This document shows, in pieces, positions 1 to 6,841 of a stretch of DNA of 41,617 bases. The stretch's first letter is position 1, and each line of letters begins with the position of its first letter. This DNA comes from a virus: positions 1 through 41,617 of the IMG/VR virus record IMGVR_UViG_3300045997_000241; one strand, written 5' to 3'. The notes under the pieces were generated by a model. It did no database searches. It was not told where the DNA came from and worked only from the letters and a program-made list of their open reading frames with translations. Position numbers and translations under genes: made by a program.

Positions 1-128
1 TTATAAAGCCTATCCAAGATTGCGCGCCGTCGATCAAGGCCAGCCAATCTATCTTCGTTGTTGCCACCGCAAAAACAGCGGCCAATTATACGCCGTTCCT
101 TTGCCGTTAATTTTTTAGACCTGCGCAT
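1..128 (-). CDS. 5' part of a small Cys-rich early protein (continues at the right end of the window if circular)
   Basis: Seen: an ATG at 128 preceded by AAGGAG five bases upstream opens a frame that stays open to base 1 (42 codons plus two bases). The N-terminus is strongly basic (MRRSKKLTAKERR) and is followed by a CFC pair. The leftover two bases plus base 41617 read on the minus strand complete a Lys codon. They continue in frame into the ORF at 41422-41617, giving a 107-residue protein with about nine cysteines and several histidines. That pattern suggests a metal-binding fold, but no family is recognised. It is the first gene behind the leftward promoter at 158-189. The start is well supported; the function is unknown. 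Confidence 0.7.
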   Translation of the reverse strand, partial: MRRSKKLTAKERRIIGRCFCGGNNEDRLAGLDRRRAILDRLY

Positions 129-157
129 GCCGTCTCCTTGTTAGATGGTTATACCTT

Positions 158-189
158 ATTATAACACAAGGTTGCCTAAAAATAAACAA
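158..189 (-). promoter_or_regulatory. Leftward early promoter P1
   Basis: On the minus strand a TATAAT (158-163), preceded by TGT (extended -10), lies exactly 14 nt after the block TTGTTTATTTTT (178-189). The same block and spacing occur at four other leftward gene starts in this window. It sits 30 bases upstream of the ATG at 128. Inferred to drive the small early genes that, if the genome is circular, continue from the right end of the window. Confidence 0.75.
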
Positions 190-557
190 CAAAATAAAGT
201 ATTTTTAGGTGAGATGTGCGGCAGGGTTCAAATTCCTAAAAATTTGTAAAGGCCACGCAGTCAACAAGTTAGATCAAAAAGGTCCTTTTTTAAATTAACT
301 TATTGAAAAATAAGAAGTTATAGAATCTTGGAAATTTTATCTTGCACTTTTGTAAACGAAAATGTAATCAGTTTTTATTAATACGTTGTTTAAAATCATT
401 GTGTTGCTGGCCAAGTACTTTTTTATTCAAAAATTATCTTGTTATAAATCAATGTGTTAACTTTTTTGACTGTTTACATAGGACCACAAAAGTGGTTACT
501 GTAATCAAAAAGCATGAAAATTTATTTTAAGTGGGCGCTTCCGGGGTCTTGGTGCCC

Positions 558-793
558 GGCCAGGGTTGTAAGTGGTTGATATTTTCCGTGCTATAAGGGA
601 ATAGGGATTTAGAAAGGTAGTAGCAAAAAATAAATTTGAATTGCATACCAGATTTAAATTTTAAAATAATTATACAAAATACAGTACTTTTAAGGTGGGG
701 GGGCCCCCCCTTCGCTATATAGCATACAAATGATAACAACATTAAAACCCTGGCCAACTGCACACCAGCACCAGGCACGGATAATCCCTGGCC
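558..793. repeat. Inverted and direct copies of CCCTGGCC around a G7C7 palindrome
   Basis: GGCCAGGGTT at 558-567 is the exact reverse complement of AACCCTGGCC at 746-755, and CCCTGGCC recurs at 786-793. Between them, at 697-710, lie seven Gs followed by seven Cs. The third copy is flanked by CACGG and CCGTG, which could form a small hairpin. Such clustered symmetry beside terminase genes fits a terminase or replication-protein binding region, but no known pac or cos consensus is recognised. Confidence 0.4.
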
Positions 794-881
794 GTGTAAT
801 TCTCACCCAAGATCAGGCAACATGGTTTAGGTGTCCAAGTCATTGAACCGTTTAGGTAATTGTACCCAATAGGTATTAGAC

Positions 882-913
882 TGGTATATACTTGGATCAT
901 TTGTTGGTATAAT
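882..913 (+). promoter_or_regulatory. Rightward late promoter P2 (terminase), probably leaderless
   Basis: TGGTATATACTT (882-893), 14 nt, then TATAAT (908-913) preceded by TGG (extended -10). The same arrangement with a near-identical upstream block (CGGTATATTCTT) lies before the tail sheath gene. The -10 box ends only six bases before the ATG at 920, so transcription would start at or next to the start codon. Confidence 0.65.
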
Positions 914-919
914 CTATAT

Positions 920-1630
920 ATGGCCAAGCAATTAAAAGAACCAACAACTCGCCGCCTTATTGAGGGTCGGCCGTCGCCTGAGCTGCTTGCCATGTATTAT
1001 GATCTTTGGCGTGATGGGCTTGAGGCCGACGCCATGATCAGTAAACTGGCGGAAATCTTTCCAGCGCTTGGTATTTCAGCCGCCTTTGTTAAGCGACACC
1101 TTCCGGCGTTTCATGCCCACTGTCGCCAGCAGATGATTCGTGACACGCGCCAGGCCTTGGTCAATGACCAACAATTGCCGAGCGTGGCCCTAACCCCGGC
1201 GAGGCGTGAGAGGCTTCTTGAGCTTGTGGGTTGTGGAGCCACGCTCCAAAAGGCCGCGGACATTCTCAACGTCCCATTAATTACGATTACAGACTGTTGG
1301 TACGCCGATGATGTTGACCTTCGGGCCGAGGTTGCCGTGGTTAGGGACGCCTACGATTATAAGGTGGTGGCCGCCACGCATAAACGGGCCCTGGGATACG
1401 ATCTTGACGTGAGGGAAACTCATGAGATAAATGAGGAAACTGAAAAGGGCTATCGTCGGGGCACCAACGTGGTTACAAAGGTTCAACATGTTCCAGGATC
1501 AACAACCGCGCAGACCCTGTGGTTGAAGGCACGACTCGGCTGGTCGGATTCGCCGACGGAGGCCAGCGACGCGGAGGTTGTGGAGTTTGACGTGCGTCGG
1601 CGAATGTATATCGAGGATGGTGCAGCATGA
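920..1630 (+). CDS. terS: Terminase small subunit (TerS)
   Basis: A 236-residue protein expected to recognise the packaging site and load the large terminase. Residues about 96-130 form a helix-turn-helix-like segment (ATLQKAADILNVPLITITDC). Residues about 187-211 (VTKVQHVPGSTTAQTLWLKA followed by RLGW) match the C-terminal signature common in phage TerS proteins. An upstream in-frame start at 860 is possible but would overlap the promoter. The ATG at 920 lies six bases after a perfect extended -10 box and has no Shine-Dalgarno, so a leaderless mRNA is likely. It overlaps terL by four bases (ATGA), the usual TerS-TerL order. Family assignment is by motif and position. Confidence 0.85.
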   Translation: MAKQLKEPTTRRLIEGRPSPELLAMYYDLWRDGLEADAMISKLAEIFPALGISAAFVKRHLPAFHAHCRQQMIRDTRQALVNDQQLPSVALTPARRERLLELVGCGATLQKAADILNVPLITITDCWYADDVDLRAEVAVVRDAYDYKVVAATHKRALGYDLDVRETHEINEETEKGYRRGTNVVTKVQHVPGSTTAQTLWLKARLGWSDSPTEASDAEVVEFDVRRRMYIEDGAA

Positions 1631-2931
1631 TAAAGACCATCTTTGAACCGTCACAAAAGGCCAAGCTTGTTTGGCGCAATCGTGGCAAGGCCCGGATTCG
1701 CCTGCTTGAGGGCGCCGTGCGCTCGTCGAAGAGCTTTACGGCCAATGACCTCGCCATCGAGGAAATTCAGGCCCTGCCCCCGTGCAATGTGTTGCTGTCT
1801 GGTTTTTCCATTACGTCCGTGGCGCGCAATGTGCTTGCGGAGTGGAAGAAAGCGATCAATCCGCCTAAAAAGAATCTATTTACCATGGTGCGGGAGGACA
1901 AGGATGAATACCTTAAGATAAATTGGCGTGGTTTAAAAAATAAGAAGTTCTATCTTCGCGGCGCCGGCAAGGAGAACGATTACATGCAAATCCAGGGGGC
2001 CACGTTCGGCTACTGGCTTTGCGACGAGGTGACCAGGCACTGTGAATCATTCGTCGACATGGCCCTCTCACGCCTTTCGATGGACGGGGCGCAGGCCACG
2101 TGGACCACGAACCCCGATCATCCACTGCACTTTGTGAAGACTCGGTTTATTGATGATAAAAAGCTTTATGAGATAAACGCGGACACCGGTAGGGCCGAGA
2201 TAATCTGCTTTACATTTTACCTGTCGGACAACCCGTCATTGACCCCAGAGTATGTGCGTGGACTTGGGAAATTATATACCGGGGTGTTTCATCAGCGATA
2301 TATTGAATCAAAATGGGTGATGGCGGAGGGGGCAATCTACGACTTCTTTACAACAGGCACGCATACGGCCGCTGGTCCATTGGCCAATGTAACTAACCGA
2401 TACATTGGCATTGACTACGGCACGCACAACCCAACCGTGTATCTCATGTTTGGGCGCATCCGGGATGGCCACCGTGACCACATAAGGGCAGAGCGTGAGT
2501 ACTATTATAACAGCGTGGCCGGGGGTCACCAGAAGGACGACGCGGAGTATGCCAAGGACTTTGTGAATTTTCTCGGCCACACGGAGGTGGATGCGGTGAT
2601 CTACGATCCATCGGCACTAAGCCTTATTTTGGCGATAAAGAAGGCCTTGGCGGAGGCTGGCCGTGCGCTTGTTTTTAGGGCGGCGGACAACTCCGTGCTC
2701 GACGGCATTCGCACCCAGCAGCGCCTGTTGGTTTCAGGTGAGTATACGGTTTGTGAGAATTGCACGCAGACAATTTTAGACTACGGCTCGTATGTTTGGG
2801 ACAAAAGGGCGGCGGCCCGCGGTGAGGACGCCCCGTTGAAGGAATATGACCACACAAAGGACGCGGAGCGGTACGTGCTGCACACCTTGTATGGTGGGAA
2901 CTTTATTGACTACGAACAAGCCTTGAAATGA
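1627..2931 (+). CDS. terL: Terminase large subunit (TerL), PBSX-like
   Basis: ATP-driven DNA packaging motor and nuclease, 434 residues, the normal length for this family. Walker A is GAVRSSKS (residues 29-36), Walker B YWLCDEV (129-135), and the coupling motif ATWTTNP lies at 157-163. The RNase H-like nuclease domain follows, with acidic residues in GIDYG (D263), IYDPS (D327) and HTKDAERY (D412). It is translationally coupled to terS by a four-base overlap and followed seven bases later by the portal gene. The protein looks intact, with all the key residues visible. Confidence is high. Confidence 0.95.
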   Translation: MIKTIFEPSQKAKLVWRNRGKARIRLLEGAVRSSKSFTANDLAIEEIQALPPCNVLLSGFSITSVARNVLAEWKKAINPPKKNLFTMVREDKDEYLKINWRGLKNKKFYLRGAGKENDYMQIQGATFGYWLCDEVTRHCESFVDMALSRLSMDGAQATWTTNPDHPLHFVKTRFIDDKKLYEINADTGRAEIICFTFYLSDNPSLTPEYVRGLGKLYTGVFHQRYIESKWVMAEGAIYDFFTTGTHTAAGPLANVTNRYIGIDYGTHNPTVYLMFGRIRDGHRDHIRAEREYYYNSVAGGHQKDDAEYAKDFVNFLGHTEVDAVIYDPSALSLILAIKKALAEAGRALVFRAADNSVLDGIRTQQRLLVSGEYTVCENCTQTILDYGSYVWDKRAAARGEDAPLKEYDHTKDAERYVLHTLYGGNFIDYEQALK

Positions 2932-2937
2932 GGAAAT

Positions 2938-4284
2938 ATGGCCGGTAAAAAAATAGCTGAAAGCAAGCTGTCATCAAATTTTGATGGCTGGGAAAACCTG
3001 TGGACTGGGGTTGGAATCGAGAATCGCGATCGCCGCGTCTCGACAACGTTTACGGCGCGAAACATCCTAAGCGAGGGCGAGCTCACCCAGCTTTACTCGG
3101 ATGACGGCCTTGCCCGCAGAATTGTGGACAAGTATGTCGAGGAAATGATGAAAAAGGGTTTTCGCGTGGAGGGTGACCCAGGTGACCTTGTCAAGGCCAC
3201 GCTCGAGGACATTGAGGCCTTTCCCGCGCTTGAAGAGTTGCTTACCTGGGCCAGGCTTCACGGTGGCGCGGTAAGCGTTGTGCGCATCGATGATGGCGGC
3301 ACGCTTGATACACCTGTAAACGAGGCCCAAATACGAACCATTGAGGCCATTGATACCTATGATCGTTGGCAGGTGCAGGTCAACCGTCCGCTTGACCTCT
3401 ATACAGATATAAATAACCCAAAATATGGGAAGGTTCAATTCTACAATATTCAACCATTTGACGGCACGGCCTCCTTCAGGGTGCATGAAAGCCGCTGCAT
3501 TGTGATGGATGGGCAAAAAATCCCAAAGAGATTGCGCTTATTAAACCAAGGTTGGGGGATTTCAATTCTTCAAAGTTGCTTTGAAAAACTTCGACGACTT
3601 GATAATATTTACGGCAACGTTGAGTCCATAACCGAGGATTTTGTAACGACGACAGTCACGATGAAGAATTTGATGGAGCTTATTGCGGCGAAAAAAGAGG
3701 CCGTGGTAAAGCGACGACTCGCCTTGATGGACATGTCACGACATACGATGAACACCGTATTGCTGGACGAGCTTGAAACCTTTAACAAGTCCGCGTCGAC
3801 GGTAAGTGGCCTTCCGGAGGTGGTTGATCGCTTTGTCAGCGCCCTCGTGGCGGTAACTGGCATGCCGGCGAGGGTTCTTCTTGGCCAGCAGGGCGGTGGG
3901 CTTAACAATAATGGTGACGGCGAGACGCGCGATTGGTATGATAGCATCGCCTCGGAACAGGTGCGAAAATACCGGCCCGCGCTTGAAAAACTTGTGCGAT
4001 ATATTTTCTTGGCAAAGAAGGGTTATTTCAAAGGCGTGGAGCCAAAGCAGTGGTTCATTGAATTTACCCCGCTGTATCAGCCCACTGAAAAGGAAGTGGC
4101 GGAGGTGTACAAAATAAACTCCGATGCGGATTGCGCCTACGTGAATGCCGGGGTGCTTGACGAGGTCGAGGTGGCACTATCACGCTTTGGTGAGACCAAG
4201 TATGGCCAGACAATCACCCTGGCTACCTTGAAACGTGAGCCGGCGACTGAGGACGAGGATGCCAGTTTGGATGAGGAGAAATAA
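2938..4284 (+). CDS. Portal protein, DUF1073 family
   Basis: A 448-residue protein placed between TerL and MuF, the classical portal position. The N-terminal part (LYSDDGLARRIVDKYVEEMM, residues about 52-71) and the following segment with WARLHGGAVSVVRIDD (residues about 105-120) match the DUF1073 group of portal proteins. As the dodecameric ring at one capsid vertex it would dock TerL during packaging and the neck proteins later. A GAGGAAAT site precedes the ATG. The C-terminus is acidic (EDEDASLDEEK). Some DUF1073 proteins carry other domains at the C-terminus; none is recognised here. Confidence 0.88.
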   Translation: MAGKKIAESKLSSNFDGWENLWTGVGIENRDRRVSTTFTARNILSEGELTQLYSDDGLARRIVDKYVEEMMKKGFRVEGDPGDLVKATLEDIEAFPALEELLTWARLHGGAVSVVRIDDGGTLDTPVNEAQIRTIEAIDTYDRWQVQVNRPLDLYTDINNPKYGKVQFYNIQPFDGTASFRVHESRCIVMDGQKIPKRLRLLNQGWGISILQSCFEKLRRLDNIYGNVESITEDFVTTTVTMKNLMELIAAKKEAVVKRRLALMDMSRHTMNTVLLDELETFNKSASTVSGLPEVVDRFVSALVAVTGMPARVLLGQQGGGLNNNGDGETRDWYDSIASEQVRKYRPALEKLVRYIFLAKKGYFKGVEPKQWFIEFTPLYQPTEKEVAEVYKINSDADCAYVNAGVLDEVEVALSRFGETKYGQTITLATLKREPATEDEDASLDEEK

Positions 4285-5172
4285 ATGGCCTCTACAATAC
4301 GCCGCGTTATTTTCGGAAATAAAAGACCCTCGAAGCGCCGGATTAAATGGCTGTTCCCAAAGCAGGCTGTTCGGCAATATGAGGCCTACCTTTTGTCCTT
4401 TATTGAGGATATTGAAAGCCAAATACGACGAGTGTTGTTAGGCGAACTTCCAACTATTTTGGCTGAAAAGGCGTCTGAAAATGTACGGCAGGACTCAGCG
4501 CAGAGCAACCTTGAAAAAATGCTTGAGGCGCTGAAAATAACGCTGAAAGGCCAACCAGAGAGCGACCTAAAATTGATGACGATGGATGTAGGCCAGCGAA
4601 CACATCGTTGGAATAACAAGGAGTGGCAGAAAACTGTCAAGGGAATAATGGGCGTAAACATTTTAATGAGGGAGCCATGGCTTAACGACGCGCTCAATGG
4701 CTTCGTGGCAGAGAATGTTGGCCTTATCACCTCATTACGCGCCCAGGTACTTGGGAACGTTGAGGAGACTATTCGCCGCGGCTTTTCAGCTGGACTTCGA
4801 CATGAGACCATTATGACAGACATTGCAGATCGTCTTGGCGTGGCAAAGACGCGGGCAAGATTGATTGCGCGTGACCAGGTAAGCAAGTTAAATGGGGCCT
4901 TGACAAAGGAACGACAGCAGGACGCCGGTCTTTCGTTGTACACCTGGGAAACGTCGGATGACTCAAGGGTGCGAGAAAAGACAAAATCGACGTCCAGTCA
5001 TCGCGCCTTGGATGGCAAGCTTTGTCGCTGGGATGATAACACGGTTTATTCAGATGATAACGGAAAGACATGGAAATCACGCGCTGCGATTGGGGCCTTT
5101 GTTGGCATTCCAGGCCAGGATTTTCAATGTCGCTGTTGGGCAAAACCAGTTTTTGAGGAGATTGAACAATGA
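4285..5172 (+). CDS. MuF-like head morphogenesis protein (SPP1 gp7 family)
   Basis: A minor head protein of 295 residues, expected to be present in few copies inside or at the portal and injected with DNA. The N-terminal two-thirds is helical. The C-terminal domain has the family signature: YTWETSDDSRVR, then SSHRALDGKLCRW, then PGQDFQCRCWAKPV (residues about 213-288). The ATG immediately follows the portal stop codon. The Shine-Dalgarno is the GAGGAG inside the end of the portal gene. The position directly after the portal supports the call. Confidence 0.9.
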   Translation: MASTIRRVIFGNKRPSKRRIKWLFPKQAVRQYEAYLLSFIEDIESQIRRVLLGELPTILAEKASENVRQDSAQSNLEKMLEALKITLKGQPESDLKLMTMDVGQRTHRWNNKEWQKTVKGIMGVNILMREPWLNDALNGFVAENVGLITSLRAQVLGNVEETIRRGFSAGLRHETIMTDIADRLGVAKTRARLIARDQVSKLNGALTKERQQDAGLSLYTWETSDDSRVREKTKSTSSHRALDGKLCRWDDNTVYSDDNGKTWKSRAAIGAFVGIPGQDFQCRCWAKPVFEEIEQ

Positions 5173-6440
5173 GTCACATAACACATCCGGTAGGCGCGGA
5201 GCACGCCCTGAAATTAACGCCAAATAACGCCTTGATTCCAGGTGCATTGACAACTATTGACCAGCTGTACAAGCTGCCATCAATTGCCGCGGCTAAATTT
5301 GCCGCATGGCGTGCGGTGGCCACCACGGCGGCAAAACTTCAGATCGCGGATAGCACTGGACTGGTCCTGCCATCTTACGTTGAGCACTTCGGCGCGGCGC
5401 AGGGGTCACTGTGGTTTAACGCCGACGTGGCGCAAAACACGAGCTACCTTCTTTATGCCGGGGCAGCATTTTCGAGGACAAATTCTGGAAGCATCTTCGC
5501 CCCATTTGTTTTTTCGTACGGCTTTACTGAGACGAATGCGCAGTTCGTGTGCAGAAAGGGGACGTATCAAACAGAACGAGAGGAGGCCGCGTATGGCTCA
5601 TCTGCTATCATTGATGGGTTGCTTGTGCTGGGTGATGAAAATAATGCCGTGATAAATAAGGGTTCAAAGGCCTTTAATGGCAAAACCGCGGTGCATTGGA
5701 CTGGACTTTTTAAGGTACTGGAGTTTGGCACATATCAAATAGTTTTTTCAAGGGAAAGCAGCCCAGTGTCGTTAATGGTCATAATCACGTCGCCCATACC
5801 TATGCTTGTTGTTCAGGTAATAAACAATGGATCATTTGGGGCGGTCAATCTTGGCGCAGGGGCGATTTTGGAAGATACTTTTTTCCTGTTGGATATTGTT
5901 TATAATGGTCTTGGGGCGACGAATGCCGATAAATTAAAGGTGTACGTAAATGGCATTGCAAAAACTGTCGCCTTTACTGGAACTATCCCCGCCGCGCTGA
6001 ACAACGGCGAGGAAAAATTGTTTATAGGCGACGTAAACGAGCTGTCGCTCATAGGCAGCTTTGATGAAGTTCGCGCAAAAACAACCTTGCCTCAAACAAA
6101 CGAGGTGGCCTGGAGAAGTAATCAATGGAGCGATCCAACGTACTGGACTACCACAGTTCAGCCGATTGTATTTACCGTAAATGACCAACACAATGGAACT
6201 ATTTTGGTCACAGGGTCTGGGTTCAAACCAGCGGGCGGGGCGGACCCGACGGTCACAGTCAATGGCGTGTCGAGGTCAATTTCAAGCGTGGGTGATTCAT
6301 CCTTTGTAGTAACGACCCCGCTGCAGTCAACAAATGAATTGACGGTCACAAATAGTGATGGTAACAACGAAACAGAGAACTTTGCGGCGGAAAGACGCCA
6401 CGCAAAGTCTCATTCACATGGGTACGACTTAACTTTTTAA
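5169..6440 (+). CDS. Virion surface protein with DUF2341-like, LamG-like and IPT/TIG-like domains
   Basis: A 423-residue protein overlapping the MuF gene by four bases. Residues about 60-100 resemble DUF2341 (QGSLWFNADVAQNTSYLLYA). Residues about 150-320 resemble a concanavalin/LamG sandwich, ending in the characteristic GSFDEVRAKTTLPQTNEV followed by WRSNQWSDPTYW. Residues about 335-410 look like an IPT/TIG immunoglobulin fold (VTGSGFKPAGGADPTVTVNG). These folds bind carbohydrates or decorate virions. A gene of this type inside the portal-to-protease segment points to capsid decoration or glycan binding rather than a tail fibre. Domain calls are from pattern recognition; the role is inferred. 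Confidence 0.6.
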   Translation: MSHITHPVGAEHALKLTPNNALIPGALTTIDQLYKLPSIAAAKFAAWRAVATTAAKLQIADSTGLVLPSYVEHFGAAQGSLWFNADVAQNTSYLLYAGAAFSRTNSGSIFAPFVFSYGFTETNAQFVCRKGTYQTEREEAAYGSSAIIDGLLVLGDENNAVINKGSKAFNGKTAVHWTGLFKVLEFGTYQIVFSRESSPVSLMVIITSPIPMLVVQVINNGSFGAVNLGAGAILEDTFFLLDIVYNGLGATNADKLKVYVNGIAKTVAFTGTIPAALNNGEEKLFIGDVNELSLIGSFDEVRAKTTLPQTNEVAWRSNQWSDPTYWTTTVQPIVFTVNDQHNGTILVTGSGFKPAGGADPTVTVNGVSRSISSVGDSSFVVTTPLQSTNELTVTNSDGNNETENFAAERRHAKSHSHGYDLTF

Positions 6441-6451
6441 CGGAGGGCTTT

Positions 6452-6748
6452 ATGGATTTAAAGGATCATGATTCAAACGTTCGTCGGGTAACGGCCTTGG
6501 GCGGGAAACTTCCCATAAAAATCGACGTGTCAGGTGGCGACGTTGCCATCACGGTGCCTATAAAGGCAATAACAAGCGTTGGCGGAACAACCATCATGGT
6601 GACCATGCTTGCGGATGGAACTTCACTGGCAAACGTGCCTTTGCCGGCCCCAGGGTCGCTTCGTGTGATGAATGTTTCACACATAGAGCAGTCGGGCACC
6701 GATGCGACTGGGATACTTGCGTGGCCTGATGATGATTCGATTGCTTAG
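6452..6748 (+). CDS. Small conserved-type head-region protein of unknown function
   Basis: A 98-residue protein with a strong GGAGGG site seven bases before its ATG. It is rich in Val, Ile and Thr and looks all-beta, with a motif KIDVSGGDVAITVPIKA. No family is recognised. It ends just before promoter P3 and is the last gene of the first head operon. A minor capsid or decoration role would fit the neighbourhood, but nothing in the sequence proves it. Confidence 0.6.
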   Translation: MDLKDHDSNVRRVTALGGKLPIKIDVSGGDVAITVPIKAITSVGGTTIMVTMLADGTSLANVPLPAPGSLRVMNVSHIEQSGTDATGILAWPDDDSIA

Positions 6749-6767
6749 GCACTTTATTGTGCAATTT

Positions 6768-6799
6768 AAGTATATAAAAAATCAACTACTTGATATAAT
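6768..6799 (+). promoter_or_regulatory. Rightward late promoter P3 (protease/scaffold, capsid)
   Basis: AAGTATATAAAA (6768-6779), 14 nt, TATAAT (6794-6799), in the 93-base gap before the head protease. It follows the same GT-N-T-A plus 14 nt architecture as the other promoters here. The -10 region is embedded in a 34-base palindrome (6784-6817), so a dimeric regulator could bind over it. Confidence 0.6.
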
Positions 6800-6817
6800 A
6801 TATTATGTCAAGTAGTT
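6784..6817. promoter_or_regulatory. 34-base near-perfect palindrome over promoter P3 (operator or 5' hairpin)
   Basis: Arms AACTACTTGA (6784-6793) and TCAAGTAGTT (6808-6817) are exact reverse complements. The centre is ATAATATATTAT, also self-complementary, and only the base pair 6794/6807 fails to match. It covers the -10 box and the predicted transcription start. It could be an operator, or a hairpin at the 5' end of the mRNA. Confidence 0.6.
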
Positions 6818-6841
6818 TTCAACAAACAACGAGGTGTTTAC

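Larger units (their letters stand above)
129..919. other. Non-coding divergent control region
   Basis: No convincing gene is seen in this roughly 790-base stretch. The short ORFs in it lack ribosome binding sites, have odd compositions and overlap the promoters. It separates the leftward early genes from the rightward late genes. It contains promoter P1 (158-189), promoter P2 (882-913), an AT-rich part (about 180-530), and a GC-rich part with inverted copies of CCCTGGCC (558-565 inverted, 748-755, 786-793). It also has a perfect G7C7 palindrome at 697-710. Its position just upstream of the terminase genes makes it a candidate packaging (pac/cos) site, but this is inference only. Confidence 0.6.

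Noticed and set aside
342-530. 62-codon plus-strand frame in the left non-coding region
   Set aside because: It is AT-rich with no ribosome site and no protein-like pattern, and it lies in the divergent control region. It looks like a chance frame.
527-993. Two 83-codon minus-strand frames (527-778 and 742-993)
   Set aside because: They have no ribosome site, overlap each other, and run through the promoter and start of the terminase gene. Composition is atypical.
3067-3516. 149-codon frame antisense to the portal gene
   Set aside because: Shadow frame without a start site or recognisable domain.
4386-4943. 185-codon frame antisense to the MuF gene
   Set aside because: Shadow of a well-supported sense gene, with no ribosome site or family pattern.
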